A stretch of DNA of 64,000 bases from contig NZ_JACJLV010000001.1 in the NCBI RefSeq assembly GCF_016902415.1, positions 82,895 through 146,894 on the forward strand, written 5' to 3'. This DNA is from Mordavella massiliensis (GTDB lineage: Bacteria > Bacillota > Clostridia > Lachnospirales > Lachnospiraceae). The position numbers and the translations under genes are program-made. Positions 42,842 through 51,298 of this stretch are shown one piece after another. Below the pieces are notes generated by a model, which saw only the letters and a program-made list of their open reading frames with translations, did not search any database and was not told the origin of the DNA. Every line of letters begins with the position of its first letter. Position 1 is the first letter of the stretch.

Positions 42842-43642
42842 CTATAAAATAATTCTGGTAAGAATCAGCAATACAAATACTACAATAGCAATTACATATG
42901 CAATCCTGTCTTTTGAAGTATATCTAAGCGGACGGTACTTCGTTCTTTCCGATGCCTCGCTATACCCTCTTGCCTCCATCGCCATTGCAAGATCTGCTGA
43001 TCTGCGGATTGCAGATACAAATAAAGGAATGACCAGAGGCATTACCTTTCCCATTCTTCGAAATATCGACCCGCTGTGGAAATCAACACCTCGTGAAGCT
43101 TGGGCATCCATAATAATATTAACTTCTTCTATAAACACCGGAATAAAACGGAAAGCAATGGATACCATCATTGACATTTCCCTGATCGGAACGTGTACTT
43201 TTTCCAGGAAAAACAGGCTCTTTTCCAGTCCGGAAGCCATCTGCGTCGGGGTCGTAGTATATGCCAGAAGCGAAGCAGAAAGTACCATCAGCATAATTCT
43301 GGCCATGAGACTGATCGCCTTTAATACCCCTTCATATGTTACTGTAAAAATCCAGACAGTAAGAATTTCTCTTCCATCCGTGATAATACTCCTGAAAATA
43401 AACGTAAAAAGCAACAGAAGCGCAAACCCTTTAAGTCCTTTCAGCGCATAACTCCACGGAATTCTTGCCACTTTGTATAAAATCAAGATGTATAACAGAC
43501 ACGGGATATAAACAACTGGTCTGTTGACCAAAAAGATCGCAATAATAAAAAGTAGCGTACCTGCAAGTTTTGTCCTGCAATCCAGCTGATGGACCAATGA
43601 ATCCTGATTATAATACTTTCCTATCGTTATATCTCTCATCAT
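42842..43642 (-). CDS. ecfT: ECF transporter transmembrane (T) component
   Basis: 266 residues, starting MMRDITIGKYYNQDSLVHQL, with five to six helices (for example LLFIIAIFLVNRPVVYIPC and IAYVIAIVVFVLLILTRIIL). The coupling-helix motifs are present: DAQASRGVDF and AMAMEARGYSEAS, the two Ala-Arg-Gly signatures that contact the ATPases. It transmits ATP-driven movement to the substrate-binding S protein. Last gene of the five-gene operon; its dedicated S component suggests a group I ECF system. Confidence 0.93.
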   Translation of the reverse strand: MMRDITIGKYYNQDSLVHQLDCRTKLAGTLLFIIAIFLVNRPVVYIPCLLYILILYKVARIPWSYALKGLKGFALLLLFTFIFRSIITDGREILTVWIFTVTYEGVLKAISLMARIMLMVLSASLLAYTTTPTQMASGLEKSLFFLEKVHVPIREMSMMVSIAFRFIPVFIEEVNIIMDAQASRGVDFHSGSIFRRMGKVMPLVIPLFVSAIRRSADLAMAMEARGYSEASERTKYRPLRYTSKDRIAYVIAIVVFVLLILTRIIL

Positions 43643-43645
43643 GTC

Positions 43646-44500
43646 CTATGCCTCTTTCTTTTTTATAATATCTACAATCTGGCATATTGCAGTTTTCTCA
43701 TTACAGGTAAACTCATGCACCGGAATACCCTGTTCTTTTAGTTGCCAAAGAGCTTCCATTACCTGAGGCATCTCCAGTCCCGCTTTGCGTATTTTTTCTT
43801 TGTCCGCAAACACTTCTTCCGGCGATCCATCCATACAGATTCTTCCAGAATTGAAAACTACAACTCTATCTGCATAGTTTGCGACTTCTTCCATTGAATG
43901 AGATACCAGCAGAATGGTAACACCTGATTTCTGCATCTTTTTTAAGAGATTCAGAAGCTGATTCCTCACATAAGGATCAAGGCCTGCCGTTGGTTCATCT
44001 AATACCAGTACTTCCGGCTCCATCGCCAATATACCGGCAATTGCCACACGTCGCATCTGTCCGCCGGACAGTTCATACGGAGAACCTTCAAACAACTCTT
44101 CTCCGATCCCTACTTTTTCCAGTGCGGCCTTTGCCTTGTTTTCCGCCTCTTCTTTGCTATCCCCCATGTTGCGGGGACCAAATGCAACATCAGCCAAGAC
44201 ACTTCTGGAAAACAGCTGATGCTCCGGATACTGGAACACAAGCCCTACCTTTTGCCGAAGTTTACTGATCGGATACTTTTTTTGATAAATAGACTCTCCC
44301 TGGAAACGAATGTCTCCGGAATCTGCCTTTATCAATCCATTTAAATGTCTGACAAATGTACTTTTCCCGGAACCGGAACTGCCCACTAATGCAACAAATT
44401 CACCCTGCCTGATGTTTAATGACACATCCTTTAAGGCATGTACTTTTTCTTTCTCAGAGGAAGCATACGTATAATTTAATTTTTCAACCTCAATTAGCAC
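43646..44500 (-). CDS. ecfA2: ECF transporter ATPase A2
   Basis: 284 residues. A GTG start at 44500 eight bases after GGAGG is preferred; an in-frame ATG at 44515 has no site. Walker A is ALVGSGGSGKS-like, read GSSGSGKSTFVRHLNG; the signature is YELSGGQMRRVAIAGILAME; Walker B is VLVLDEPTAGLDP; switch His in VSHSMEEV. It pairs with EcfA1 to energise uptake. It overlaps the ecfA1 end by about 11 bases. Confidence 0.93.
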   Translation of the reverse strand: MLIEVEKLNYTYASSEKEKVHALKDVSLNIRQGEFVALVGSSGSGKSTFVRHLNGLIKADSGDIRFQGESIYQKKYPISKLRQKVGLVFQYPEHQLFSRSVLADVAFGPRNMGDSKEEAENKAKAALEKVGIGEELFEGSPYELSGGQMRRVAIAGILAMEPEVLVLDEPTAGLDPYVRNQLLNLLKKMQKSGVTILLVSHSMEEVANYADRVVVFNSGRICMDGSPEEVFADKEKIRKAGLEMPQVMEALWQLKEQGIPVHEFTCNEKTAICQIVDIIKKKEA

Positions 44501-45353
44501 TACTGTTTCCTCCATAACGGCAAATTTGATTTGTCAACTGTTCCACAGTCAATACCGGCAATTTTAAATCAATTCCCTGACGGACCATTTCTACAGCCAT
44601 GCGGGTAATCGCTGGAACTTCTAAATGATATTTTTCCAGCATATCGGTTTGTAAAAATATTTCCTGCGGCGTTCCGCTTGCAGCCACCTTACCCTGATTC
44701 ATGACAAATATTTTATCCGCATGTATTACTTCATCCATATGGTGAGTAATCAGAATAATCGTGATGCCTTTTGTCCTGTTCAGTTCTTCTGCAATTTCAA
44801 TTACTTCTTTTCTGGCCTGTGGATCCAGCATTGCCGTTGCTTCATCCAGTACCAGACACTTTGGTTCGACGGCAATCGCACCTGCGATTGCCGTCTTTTG
44901 CTTTTGTCCGCCGGATAAATTGCCAGGGTTCGCGGATCTTTTTTCTGTCATATGGATTGCTTCCAGACTGGCGTCAATTTTTTCCTGCATTCTTTCCGTT
45001 GGAATCTTCATATTTTCCAGACCGAAAGCAATATCTTCCTCTACTGTAGCGCCAATAATCTGGTTGTCCGGATTTTGGAAAACCATACAGACTCTCTTAC
45101 GGATCTCGCCCACGTTTTCCGTAACATTTGTCGCCATATCATCGATCCATACTGTACCTTCAGACGGAAGAAGCAAAGCGTTCAGATGCTTGGCCAGCGT
45201 AGATTTTCCCGACCCGTTATGTCCGATAATTGCAATAAACTGCCCTGCTTTTACTTCCATATCAACATGGTCAAGTGCCTGTATTGTTATTGTGTCTTCT
45301 TCAGATTTTCCATATCTTTGATAAGTATGTACAACATCTGCTATTCTGATCAT
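44490..45353 (-). CDS. ecfA1: ECF transporter ATPase A1
   Basis: 287 residues starting MIRIADVVHTYQRYGKSEED, directly after the S-component stop. Walker A is IGHNGSGKSTLAKHLNA; signature GNLSGGQKQKTAIAGAIAVE; Walker B CLVLDEATAMLDP; switch region LITHHMDEVIHADK. Heterodimer partner of EcfA2. Confidence 0.93.
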   Translation of the reverse strand: MIRIADVVHTYQRYGKSEEDTITIQALDHVDMEVKAGQFIAIIGHNGSGKSTLAKHLNALLLPSEGTVWIDDMATNVTENVGEIRKRVCMVFQNPDNQIIGATVEEDIAFGLENMKIPTERMQEKIDASLEAIHMTEKRSANPGNLSGGQKQKTAIAGAIAVEPKCLVLDEATAMLDPQARKEVIEIAEELNRTKGITIILITHHMDEVIHADKIFVMNQGKVAASGTPQEIFLQTDMLEKYHLEVPAITRMAVEMVRQGIDLKLPVLTVEQLTNQICRYGGNSSAN

Positions 45354-45926
45354 TTATTCACTGACTTTCTTATAATTAAAATTCTGCATAATCGACATTG
45401 GAAGCCATCTGACAATCGCCCATGCAATAATCATGGTTCCCACCTTGTCAATAAGATTTGATGCAATATTGCGCAGGAAAGATGCTGCAAAAATAGATTG
45501 TCCGCTCTGCTGCAATCCCATTACAAGAATATCGGAGAATGTACCGTTTAATCCACCGTATACAAAGATTCCGATCGGGGTTCCGATTACCGGACATACA
45601 ACACTAAGAATCAATCCAAGGATCACTGCACTGGCTAATGTAAGTTTAAATTTCTTAACTGCAAATCCTACAATCAGAGCGACTGCTACACTGACCAGGC
45701 AAAACGGAATATCGGTCACACTGTACATCAATCCTGTAATAATATTAGTCAGAGCTCCTACAATCGCGCCTGGAAACGGACCAACAAGCACTGCTACCAG
45801 CACTGTTCCCAGCGTATCCAGATAAAGCGGTATACCAAGCGCACTTGTTACGATTCCAAGTACAATATTTACCGCGATCGCAATCCCGCAAAATGCAGTT
45901 ACATATACTTTTTTGTTTGTACCCAT
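45354..45926 (-). CDS. ECF transporter substrate-binding (S) component, CD3073-like
   Basis: 190 residues from MGTNKKVYVTAFCGIAIAVN at 45926, eight bases after GGAGG. Six helices; the stretch GIPLYLDTLGTVLVAVLVGP and FPGAIVGALTNIITGLMYSV resembles the CD3073 group of S components, whose substrate is not established. It begins one base after the TudS-like stop. Because desulfidase and transporter share an operon, a thiolated small molecule is a reasonable guess for the cargo. Biotin, riboflavin or thiamine S proteins have different signatures, but I cannot exclude a vitamin. Confidence 0.8.
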   Translation of the reverse strand: MGTNKKVYVTAFCGIAIAVNIVLGIVTSALGIPLYLDTLGTVLVAVLVGPFPGAIVGALTNIITGLMYSVTDIPFCLVSVAVALIVGFAVKKFKLTLASAVILGLILSVVCPVIGTPIGIFVYGGLNGTFSDILVMGLQQSGQSIFAASFLRNIASNLIDKVGTMIIAWAIVRWLPMSIMQNFNYKKVSE

Positions 45927-45927
45927 A

Positions 45928-46476
45928 TCATTTTCCTCCATGTTCTTTTATGATATCTATGGCTTCTTGCATCGAATAAATAGGGACTTTTATACCTTCC
46001 TTTTCAAGCATAGAAGAAATTTCTTCCATAAAAACTCCCGGCTTTTGCTTCATTTCCAGGGTTGCCACCTTCTTTTTTACCGCATCAATATCTGACAGTT
46101 CGCCTCTCCACTCCCCTGTACAGGTAAGATTCCATCCACAGCTTGGACTTCCCTCTACAGAAACAATTCCTAAAATGCAGAAACGGTCTGGATGCTTTAG
46201 GTATCCCTTGATTTGCAAAAGATACGGCTGAAAAATCTCTTCACACGTTTTTCTGAAGAACGGATGATCAAACTGATCTGCGACATGTCCCCAGCGGTCT
46301 GCTCCATACATCAGAAATTCCGGGCACGGAAGTTGGATCATCTGAATATCCTGTTCATTGATCAATTTCATTAATTCCGAACGAATCAGATATTCTTCCT
46401 GAAGCTCTTTTTCATCTTGTTCTACTTTAGATGCTTTGTTTAAAATGCAATGAGAAAGTAACAGTATTTTTTTCAT
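45928..46476 (-). CDS. TudS-related putative desulfidase (CD3072-like, DUF523 relative)
   Basis: 182 residues from MKKILLLSHCILNKASKVEQ at 46476 (GGAGG upstream). Three cysteines that could hold a [4Fe-4S] cluster are C10 (SHCILN), C51 (LPCPEF) and C113 (GSPSCGWN), as in thiouracil desulfidase TudS. The surrounding EFLMYGADRWGH matches the CD3072-type branch. TudS removes sulfur from thiouracil; this branch's substrate is unknown. First gene of the ECF operon, which links desulfuration with import. Confidence 0.78.
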   Translation of the reverse strand: MKKILLLSHCILNKASKVEQDEKELQEEYLIRSELMKLINEQDIQMIQLPCPEFLMYGADRWGHVADQFDHPFFRKTCEEIFQPYLLQIKGYLKHPDRFCILGIVSVEGSPSCGWNLTCTGEWRGELSDIDAVKKKVATLEMKQKPGVFMEEISSMLEKEGIKVPIYSMQEAIDIIKEHGGK

Positions 46477-46662
46477 AACAGCCTCCATTCCTTCGATAAC
46501 GCCATAATTTTATCATGGGCCACATAAAAGAACTAATTGATTTTTATAATATTTTTATAGGCGCTTTCTATTATGATCCCGGATTTCCTGTGTTGCTTGA
46601 TTTTTTCCCCACAAGTGATAAGATAAATATAGATCTGAAATGACTTGAAGGAGGAATATATC

Positions 46663-46956
46663 ATGGCAGAATCTGTAAAAACAATCGGAACGACAAAAGA
46701 TAAAACAATGGCGATTGAGACCAGAGCCGGCGTACTGAAAAATGAAACTCCTGAACTGAAAGCACATATCTACCTGCAGTACATGGGAAAGGAATTCAGT
46801 ACAGCGGATGTGATGAAGCAGATCCGGCAGATCTGGACCAAGGAATTAAAAAGAAGCCCGGAAGAACTCCGGAGCGTAAATGTCTACCTGAAGCCGGAGG
46901 AATTTGCCGCATACTACGTGATCAACGACGAAGTCAATGGAAAGATCGACCTGTAA
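46663..46956 (+). CDS. DUF6465 family protein
   Basis: 97 residues from MAESVKTIGTTKDKTMAIET at 46663, with AAGGAGG at ideal distance. The core ELKAHIYLQYMGKEFSTADV, then QIRQIWTKELKRSPEELRSV and NVYLKPEEFAAYYVINDEV is the typical small DUF6465 domain of Lachnospiraceae, often beside degV as here. Function unknown. Confidence 0.8.
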   Translation: MAESVKTIGTTKDKTMAIETRAGVLKNETPELKAHIYLQYMGKEFSTADVMKQIRQIWTKELKRSPEELRSVNVYLKPEEFAAYYVINDEVNGKIDL

Positions 46957-46966
46957 GGAGGAACGC

Positions 46967-47839
46967 ATGACAAACTATGTAATTACGACAGATTCCAACT
47001 CGGACGTGCCGGCGGATTTTGTGAAGGAAAACCACCTGACCATCATCCCCCAGTATTATGCCTTTGGCGACACTGTTTACGGGGACGAGCAAAACATGGA
47101 GCCCCATGAATTTTATGAGACCATGCGGAAGGGAGAACTCCCCAAATCCATGGCCAATAATCCGGCTGTGATCCGCGATAAATTTGAGCAGATCCTGAAG
47201 GAAGGGAAAAATATTCTCCATATTGCTTTTTCCAGCGCTTTGAGCGGCAGCTATAATAATATCGTAATGACAGTGCAGGAACTTCTGGAGGATTATCCGG
47301 ACCGCAGGATCCTGGTCTTTGATTCTCTGAATGCTTCTCTTGGAGAAGGCGTTTCCGTCTACCGGGCCGTTGAACTCTGGAAAGAGGGCAAAACCATGGA
47401 AGAAGTTTATGATATCCTGATGGAGGAACGGGATCATATCAACGTCTCCTTCACAGTCGACGACCTGTATCATCTGCAACGCGGCGGACGGGTATCCAGG
47501 ACCACCGCTGTTGTGGGAAGTCTGGTCAATATCAAACCGGTTCTATCTGTAACCGCATCCGGCGAATTAAAATCCGACGGCACGGTCCGAGGACGCAAAA
47601 AATCCCTGAAAACTCTGGTAACCCGGATGGAAGCTTCCCTGGATCTTCCCGCCTACGGGAAAGACCGGCTGGCTGCGGTCATCCACGGGGACTGCCTGGA
47701 GGATGCAAAGTATGTGGCTGATCTGGTAAAAGAACTTGGGTTTACCCATGTCCTCATCAATGACGTCAGCCCCAGCATCGGAACCCATGCAGGACCGGGC
47801 GTTGTCGGGCTGGTATATTACGGAAAACAGCGCGCGTAA
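46967..47839 (+). CDS. DegV family fatty-acid-binding protein
   Basis: 290 residues from MTNYVITTDSNSDVPADFVK at 46967 (TAAGGAGG upstream). DegV motifs: TDSNSDVP at the N-terminus, then IAFSSALSGSYNNIVM and LYHLQRGGRVSRTTAVVG, and IGTHAGPGVVGLVYYG at the C-terminus. Homologues bind fatty acids and act as FakB-like partners of fatty-acid kinase. Eleven bases separate it from the DUF6465 gene. Confidence 0.93.
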   Translation: MTNYVITTDSNSDVPADFVKENHLTIIPQYYAFGDTVYGDEQNMEPHEFYETMRKGELPKSMANNPAVIRDKFEQILKEGKNILHIAFSSALSGSYNNIVMTVQELLEDYPDRRILVFDSLNASLGEGVSVYRAVELWKEGKTMEEVYDILMEERDHINVSFTVDDLYHLQRGGRVSRTTAVVGSLVNIKPVLSVTASGELKSDGTVRGRKKSLKTLVTRMEASLDLPAYGKDRLAAVIHGDCLEDAKYVADLVKELGFTHVLINDVSPSIGTHAGPGVVGLVYYGKQRA

Positions 47840-47862
47840 GAGAATGTGCATAACGAAAAAAT

Positions 47863-47905
47863 GGCATGGCTGGAAAACTTCATCCGGCCATGCCTTTTCT
47901 ATTCT
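47863..47905 (+). terminator. Terminator after degV
   Basis: GGCATGGC and GCCATGCC form an eight-pair stem followed by TTTTCTATTCTTTTT. Confidence 0.85.
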
Positions 47906-47914
47906 TTTTGCAGT

Positions 47915-48457
47915 TTACAGATCCACGATCCTGGGTCTGTGATGCGTATAAGGCAGGAACTTCTTTAAGAGGTCCTGAGTCTTAAATTTAAGGTGGGTGG
48001 TATTGATCCCGGTGTTGCAGACAAACCACTCATGCTCTGCCACATCCTTGTCAATGATCACCTGCACATAATCATCCTCATCGTTCATCACGCCTACCAC
48101 ACTGGCGGATCCCGGCGTACAGCCGATATGCTCCATCATCAGTTCCGGCGATGCAAAAGACATGTGGGATACTCCCAGCTTCTTGCTGAAGGATGCAGTA
48201 TCAAAGGCCTTGTAATCCGGCATGATCAGCAGGAAAAAGCTGGTCTTCTTCTGATTGCAGAGGAAGACGTCCTTTCGTACCGGAGCGCCAAGGGCTACGC
48301 CGATCGCCTCGCACTCTTCCATCGAAGAGGCCGGATCATTGTCCACCCGTTCATAGGGAATCCCAAGCTTTGCAAACACTTTATATACTTTCTGCTCCAG
48401 CGGCACCCGTTCTGCAACATTTTCCGGAGCCCCTGTGGAAATCTCGCTGATATACAT
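47915..48457 (-). CDS. ProX/YbaK-type prolyl-tRNA synthetase-associated domain protein
   Basis: 180 residues from MYISEISTGAPENVAERVPL at 48457, with GGAGG eight bases upstream. The open frame continues to 48745 but only through a decayed mobile-element gene. Motifs: YERVDNDPASSMEECEAIGV, RKDVFLCNQKKTSFFLLIM with the catalytic-type Lys, and GCTPGSASVVGVMND. Proteins of this family hydrolyse misacylated tRNA (for example Ala-tRNA-Pro). It faces the degV terminator. Confidence 0.9.
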   Translation of the reverse strand: MYISEISTGAPENVAERVPLEQKVYKVFAKLGIPYERVDNDPASSMEECEAIGVALGAPVRKDVFLCNQKKTSFFLLIMPDYKAFDTASFSKKLGVSHMSFASPELMMEHIGCTPGSASVVGVMNDEDDYVQVIIDKDVAEHEWFVCNTGINTTHLKFKTQDLLKKFLPYTHHRPRIVDL

Positions 48458-48736
48458 CTTATTTACCTCCGTTTGCCTGTTCGTTCTTCTCTCTATTATA
48501 AATGACATCCTTTCTTCTGACAATCCCTGCATCAAAGTTTGTCCCGCATCTGCAAAGGTTACTGCAGGTAATCGCACTTCCTGCTGCCCAAATCGATGCG
48601 CCGCAGACCATACATCTTGCACCGTTTTTTTGGCAGCAAGCGTTTCTCTCAATGTTTTTACAAGTTCTTTTTTATGATACCCCTTGTTGTTCTTCATTAC
48701 CATATCAGCAAATTTTTCTACGGAGATTGGCTGCAT
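48458..48736 (-). pseudogene. Frameshifted zinc-ribbon mobile-element gene remnant
   Basis: From an ATG at 48736 the frame reads MQPISVEKFADMVMKNNKGY, then KELVKTLRETLAAKK. If the reading shifts at the run of seven A residues, the continuation is NGARCMVCGASIWAAG and CSNLCRCGTNF, with CxxC pairs like small zinc-ribbon proteins of conjugative elements. The unshifted frame runs without a stop into the deacylase gene, which makes a false fusion. This is probably debris of an inserted element. Confidence 0.6.
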
Positions 48737-48759
48737 AATTAACACCCACTTTTTAGAAA

Positions 48760-49347
48760 TTACGGTTGATTTTTTGGAGTGAGCCTGTCATATTGGACAG
48801 CAATTTCTCCAGTAGCCATGTTTCTCTTTTCTTTATAAAGCATGGTGTAGCGTGGCTGTCCCTCTGTGTAATCCTTCATCTCTTTCGGGAAAAAAGAACG
48901 ACAGAAATATTTTCCGGTATCTTTGTGTTCGGCAATAAAAATATAAATGTCGCTGTTTTCAAAGGGGGTTGAAAGCAAATAGTCCGCTTCTATTAAAGAG
49001 AATTGATTCAATTTTGTATTGTACCGGAACACCAGACGATTATCGTCCAAGAGCTGTTCAATCAACGCCAATGGCTCAAACCGGTTCTCAATTTGAGCCA
49101 AGTAACGACTTTTTGTTAAAGTCTCATAGGTAGTGATTCCGGTTATGATTTTATCAAATACAGAACCACGATTTTGTTTTGCAATCCGCAAATCTTTCAG
49201 TTTTCCAAGACCCATCAAATGATGAAAGTCCAGTTTGGAGAAGCCAATCACCAACTCTACGGTTTTTCCCTTTCGGCCAATAATGATCCGATATTGTATC
49301 TCCAACAAATTTTCAAATGCTTTTGCACACTTTTGTAATTTATCCAT
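48760..49347 (-). CDS. PBECR4-domain protein (predicted barnase/EndoU/RelE-like nuclease fold)
   Basis: 195 residues from MDKLQKCAKAFENLLEIQYR at 49347, with GAGAGG upstream. The text VELVIGFSKLDFHHLMGLGK, then KITYETLTKS-like and KEKRNMATGEIAVQYDRL agrees with the PBECR4 group found in phages and conjugative elements. The conserved His in DFHHLMGL is the likely catalytic candidate. Predicted to be an RNase-like toxin or head-associated nuclease; this is computational knowledge of the family, not proof. A GC-rich hairpin stands in its leader (49371-49399). No immunity gene is obvious. Confidence 0.72.
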   Translation of the reverse strand: MDKLQKCAKAFENLLEIQYRIIIGRKGKTVELVIGFSKLDFHHLMGLGKLKDLRIAKQNRGSVFDKIITGITTYETLTKSRYLAQIENRFEPLALIEQLLDDNRLVFRYNTKLNQFSLIEADYLLSTPFENSDIYIFIAEHKDTGKYFCRSFFPKEMKDYTEGQPRYTMLYKEKRNMATGEIAVQYDRLTPKNQP

Positions 49348-49370
49348 AAAACCTCTCTGTCCGCATAAAG

Positions 49371-49399
49371 AAAGCCGCCCTGCAATGCAAGGCGGCTTT
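49371..49399 (-). terminator. Hairpin in the PBECR4 gene leader
   Basis: AAAGCCGCC pairs with GGCGGCTTT (nine pairs), followed on the minus strand by CTTTATG. It lies only 24 bases before the start codon, so it may be a weak attenuator or translation block. Confidence 0.5.
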
Positions 49400-49624
49400 G
49401 AGCATTTTCTTTCGGCTTGCAGCCTACTCCGGTTTGAGGTTACTGCACAACCCCTACTGAAAGCTCTGCATAACAAGGCATTCCGGTACGCTATTATGCT
49501 TCAACGCTTTGGTAGACACACGCCGTTGCCTACCTTGTACTATTATTATATGCAACTTTAGAAAATATGTCAATCCCCATGAAAAATCAAGAAAATATCT
49601 TCTCTGCTTATGAGAAAGGAGGCT
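49400..49624. other. Gene-free mobile-DNA scar
   Basis: No frame with a start and ribosome site is supported. The minus strand can encode short tails such as GNGVCLPKR, which looks like debris. The AT-rich part near 49540-49560 could hold the promoter of the PBECR4 gene. Confidence 0.4.
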
Positions 49625-49800
49625 CCATCAGGCAGCCAAAAATGCCTTTGACGAGATAGGTGTAAAGAAGCTGCCCAAGGTCAAAGACCTGCAAGCCGAG
49701 TATGCCAAGCTGCTGGAGGAAAAGAAAAAAACCTACGCCGAGTACCGGCGCTCCCGTGAAGAAATGCGGAGGGGAAAATCACGGCAGGATTTTTCCCTCT
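49625..49800 (+). pseudogene. Relaxase C-terminal remnant
   Basis: One frame reads AAKNAFDEIGVKKLPKVKDL, then QAEYAKLLEEKKKTYAEYRR and SREEMR, a coiled-coil tail typical of MobA/MobL-type relaxases of Tn1549-like elements. There is no catalytic domain and no start. It shows that a conjugative or mobilisable element once lay here. Confidence 0.6.
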
Positions 49801-49860
49801 GCGGGCCGAGTGTATTAACACCGGCATTGCTTGCCACTTTTGTTCTAACTTTTATAAAAA

Positions 49861-50418
49861 TTACTGCTGCATTGCTTTCCATTCGTCCTCTAAAATTGCC
49901 ATCAGAATATCATCTGCATAGTTATCCCCATCTTTTACGGCATCTCTCAGAACACCCTCACGCTTAAATCCAGCTTTAAGATATGCTTTTTCTGCCCTCG
50001 GATTAAAAGAAAAAACATCCAGTTCCAGGCGATGTAAATGCAGCTTTTCAAAGGCAAAGCCACAGGTCATGCGGGTAGCCCAAGAACCAATTCCCTTGCC
50101 ACAGATATCGCTGTGAAAAATACCAATACGGAAGTTTGCACTGCGTAGTTCCCAATCAATTTCATTGATAACGCTCTCACCGATGATACTTCCGTTGGGA
50201 GAAATAATCAGGAAATCATAGCGATCTTCATCGTCGATACAAGAAAGGAAAAAGTTTACCACTTCATCATGGGTAAACAAGGGTTTGCAGCCGGTGAGTC
50301 GTGCCACCTCTGGGTCAAGCGGATTATAATTTTGTTGGTAGTAATTTTCCGCATCTTCTTTTTTGGCAGGTCTAAGGATGTAGCCATCCTTCTCCCAAAT
50401 ATCATTGACGTTTTTCAT
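49861..50418 (-). CDS. GNAT family N-acetyltransferase (RimJ/RimL-like)
   Basis: 185 residues starting MKNVNDIWEKDGYILRPAKK, with AGGAGGAC upstream. The acetyl-CoA binding motif region is FHSDICGKGIGSWATRMTCG, and the C-terminal RLELDVFSFNPRAEKAYLKA with GFKREGVLRDAV is the usual RimJ/RimL/MarG-type ending. Substrate unknown: protein N-termini or a small amine such as a drug. It lies among mobile-element remnants, so it may be acquired. Confidence 0.88.
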   Translation of the reverse strand: MKNVNDIWEKDGYILRPAKKEDAENYYQQNYNPLDPEVARLTGCKPLFTHDEVVNFFLSCIDDEDRYDFLIISPNGSIIGESVINEIDWELRSANFRIGIFHSDICGKGIGSWATRMTCGFAFEKLHLHRLELDVFSFNPRAEKAYLKAGFKREGVLRDAVKDGDNYADDILMAILEDEWKAMQQ

Positions 50419-50522
50419 TATGAAAGTCCTCCTTGTAGTGTGGATTTTGATTATGTGTTTTTAGGGATGTACTCAAATTATCAAACAATAGTCAAGAAAA
50501 AGTCAAGGTTCTCAAAATAAAA

Positions 50523-50672
50523 GTTCTTATTTACTTTTTGTTTTTCTTTAAAAGATGGAAAAGAAACCTGTATCTGCAAACAGTCAACTTCATTCCGTTT
50601 GTTGACATCATTAAAAACCACCAAGGTGCTGTTCGTGAGGTGTTCCTGAATGTCCTTATGTTAATGCCCTAA
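50523..50672 (+). pseudogene. VanZ-like gene remnant
   Basis: One frame reads LIYFLFFFKRWKRN, then LQTVNFIPFVDIIKNHQGAV and REVFLNVLMLMP before TAA. The NFIPF...NVLMLMPF pattern is that of VanZ membrane proteins; a further frame carries PFAWLFT. There is no start site and the rest is lost. The rest of 50419-50783 shows no gene. Confidence 0.55.
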
Positions 50673-50787
50673 CGTCCCTTTTGCTTGGTTATTCACTTGT
50701 AACCTGTTTGCCCACTGTCCATAAACGCGATGATTTAAGGGTTTTGCTTGTTTTCTTATCTCACCGCGCACATCGCCCGGGTCTTTG

Positions 50788-50816
50788 TTGAAAAAACAGA
50801 TCTCATCTGCTAAAAT
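50788..50816 (+). promoter_or_regulatory. Promoter of the yqeY-like gene
   Basis: TTGAAA (50788-50793) and TAAAAT (50811-50816), spacer 17 bp. Confidence 0.7.
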
Positions 50817-50851
50817 AATAACAATCAAATGTATAGGGAGGACATATCATC

Positions 50852-51298
50852 ATGAGCAAGATCGATGAAGTAAGAAGTGCAATGGTCGCAGCCATGAAGG
50901 CCGGCGACAAAGAAACAAAAGAAACCTTATCCATGCTGCTGGCAGCTCTGAAAAATAAAGCCATTGACAAACGCGCGGATCTGACCGAAGAGGAAGAGGT
51001 TCAGGTTGTCTTAAAGGAGATCAAGCAGACCAAAGAAACTCTGGATATGACACCTGCGGAGCGCACCGACATCATTGCAGAATGCGAAAAGCGTCTCTCT
51101 GTTCTTGAAAAGTACGCTCCGAAGATGATGGACGAAGCCGAGATCCGTTCCGTCATCGAAGCTCTCCTTGCCGAGATGGGACTTGACGCCCCGACGGCTA
51201 AGGACAAAGGCAAGATCATGAAGAATCTGATGCCTAAGGTAAAAGGCAAAGCAGACGGAAAACTGGTAAATGATCTCCTGACTGGATATCTGGGTTAA
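50852..51298 (+). CDS. GatB/YqeY domain-containing protein
   Basis: 148 residues starting MSKIDEVRSAMVAAMKAGDK, with AGGGAGG upstream. All-helical YqeY fold with LSMLLAALKNKAIDKR, then VQVVLKEIKQTKETLDM and a C-terminal GKIMKNLMPKVKGKADGKLV. The domain is shared with the tail of GatB, where it contacts tRNA; the stand-alone protein's role is not firmly known. Its stop is adjacent to the facing C_GCAxxG gene. Confidence 0.92.
   Translation: MSKIDEVRSAMVAAMKAGDKETKETLSMLLAALKNKAIDKRADLTEEEEVQVVLKEIKQTKETLDMTPAERTDIIAECEKRLSVLEKYAPKMMDEAEIRSVIEALLAEMGLDAPTAKDKGKIMKNLMPKVKGKADGKLVNDLLTGYLG

Noticed and set aside
48458..48745. N-terminal extension of the ProX-like deacylase
   Set aside because: The extension reads as a frameshifted zinc-ribbon gene, and a GGAGG site precedes the internal ATG at 48457.
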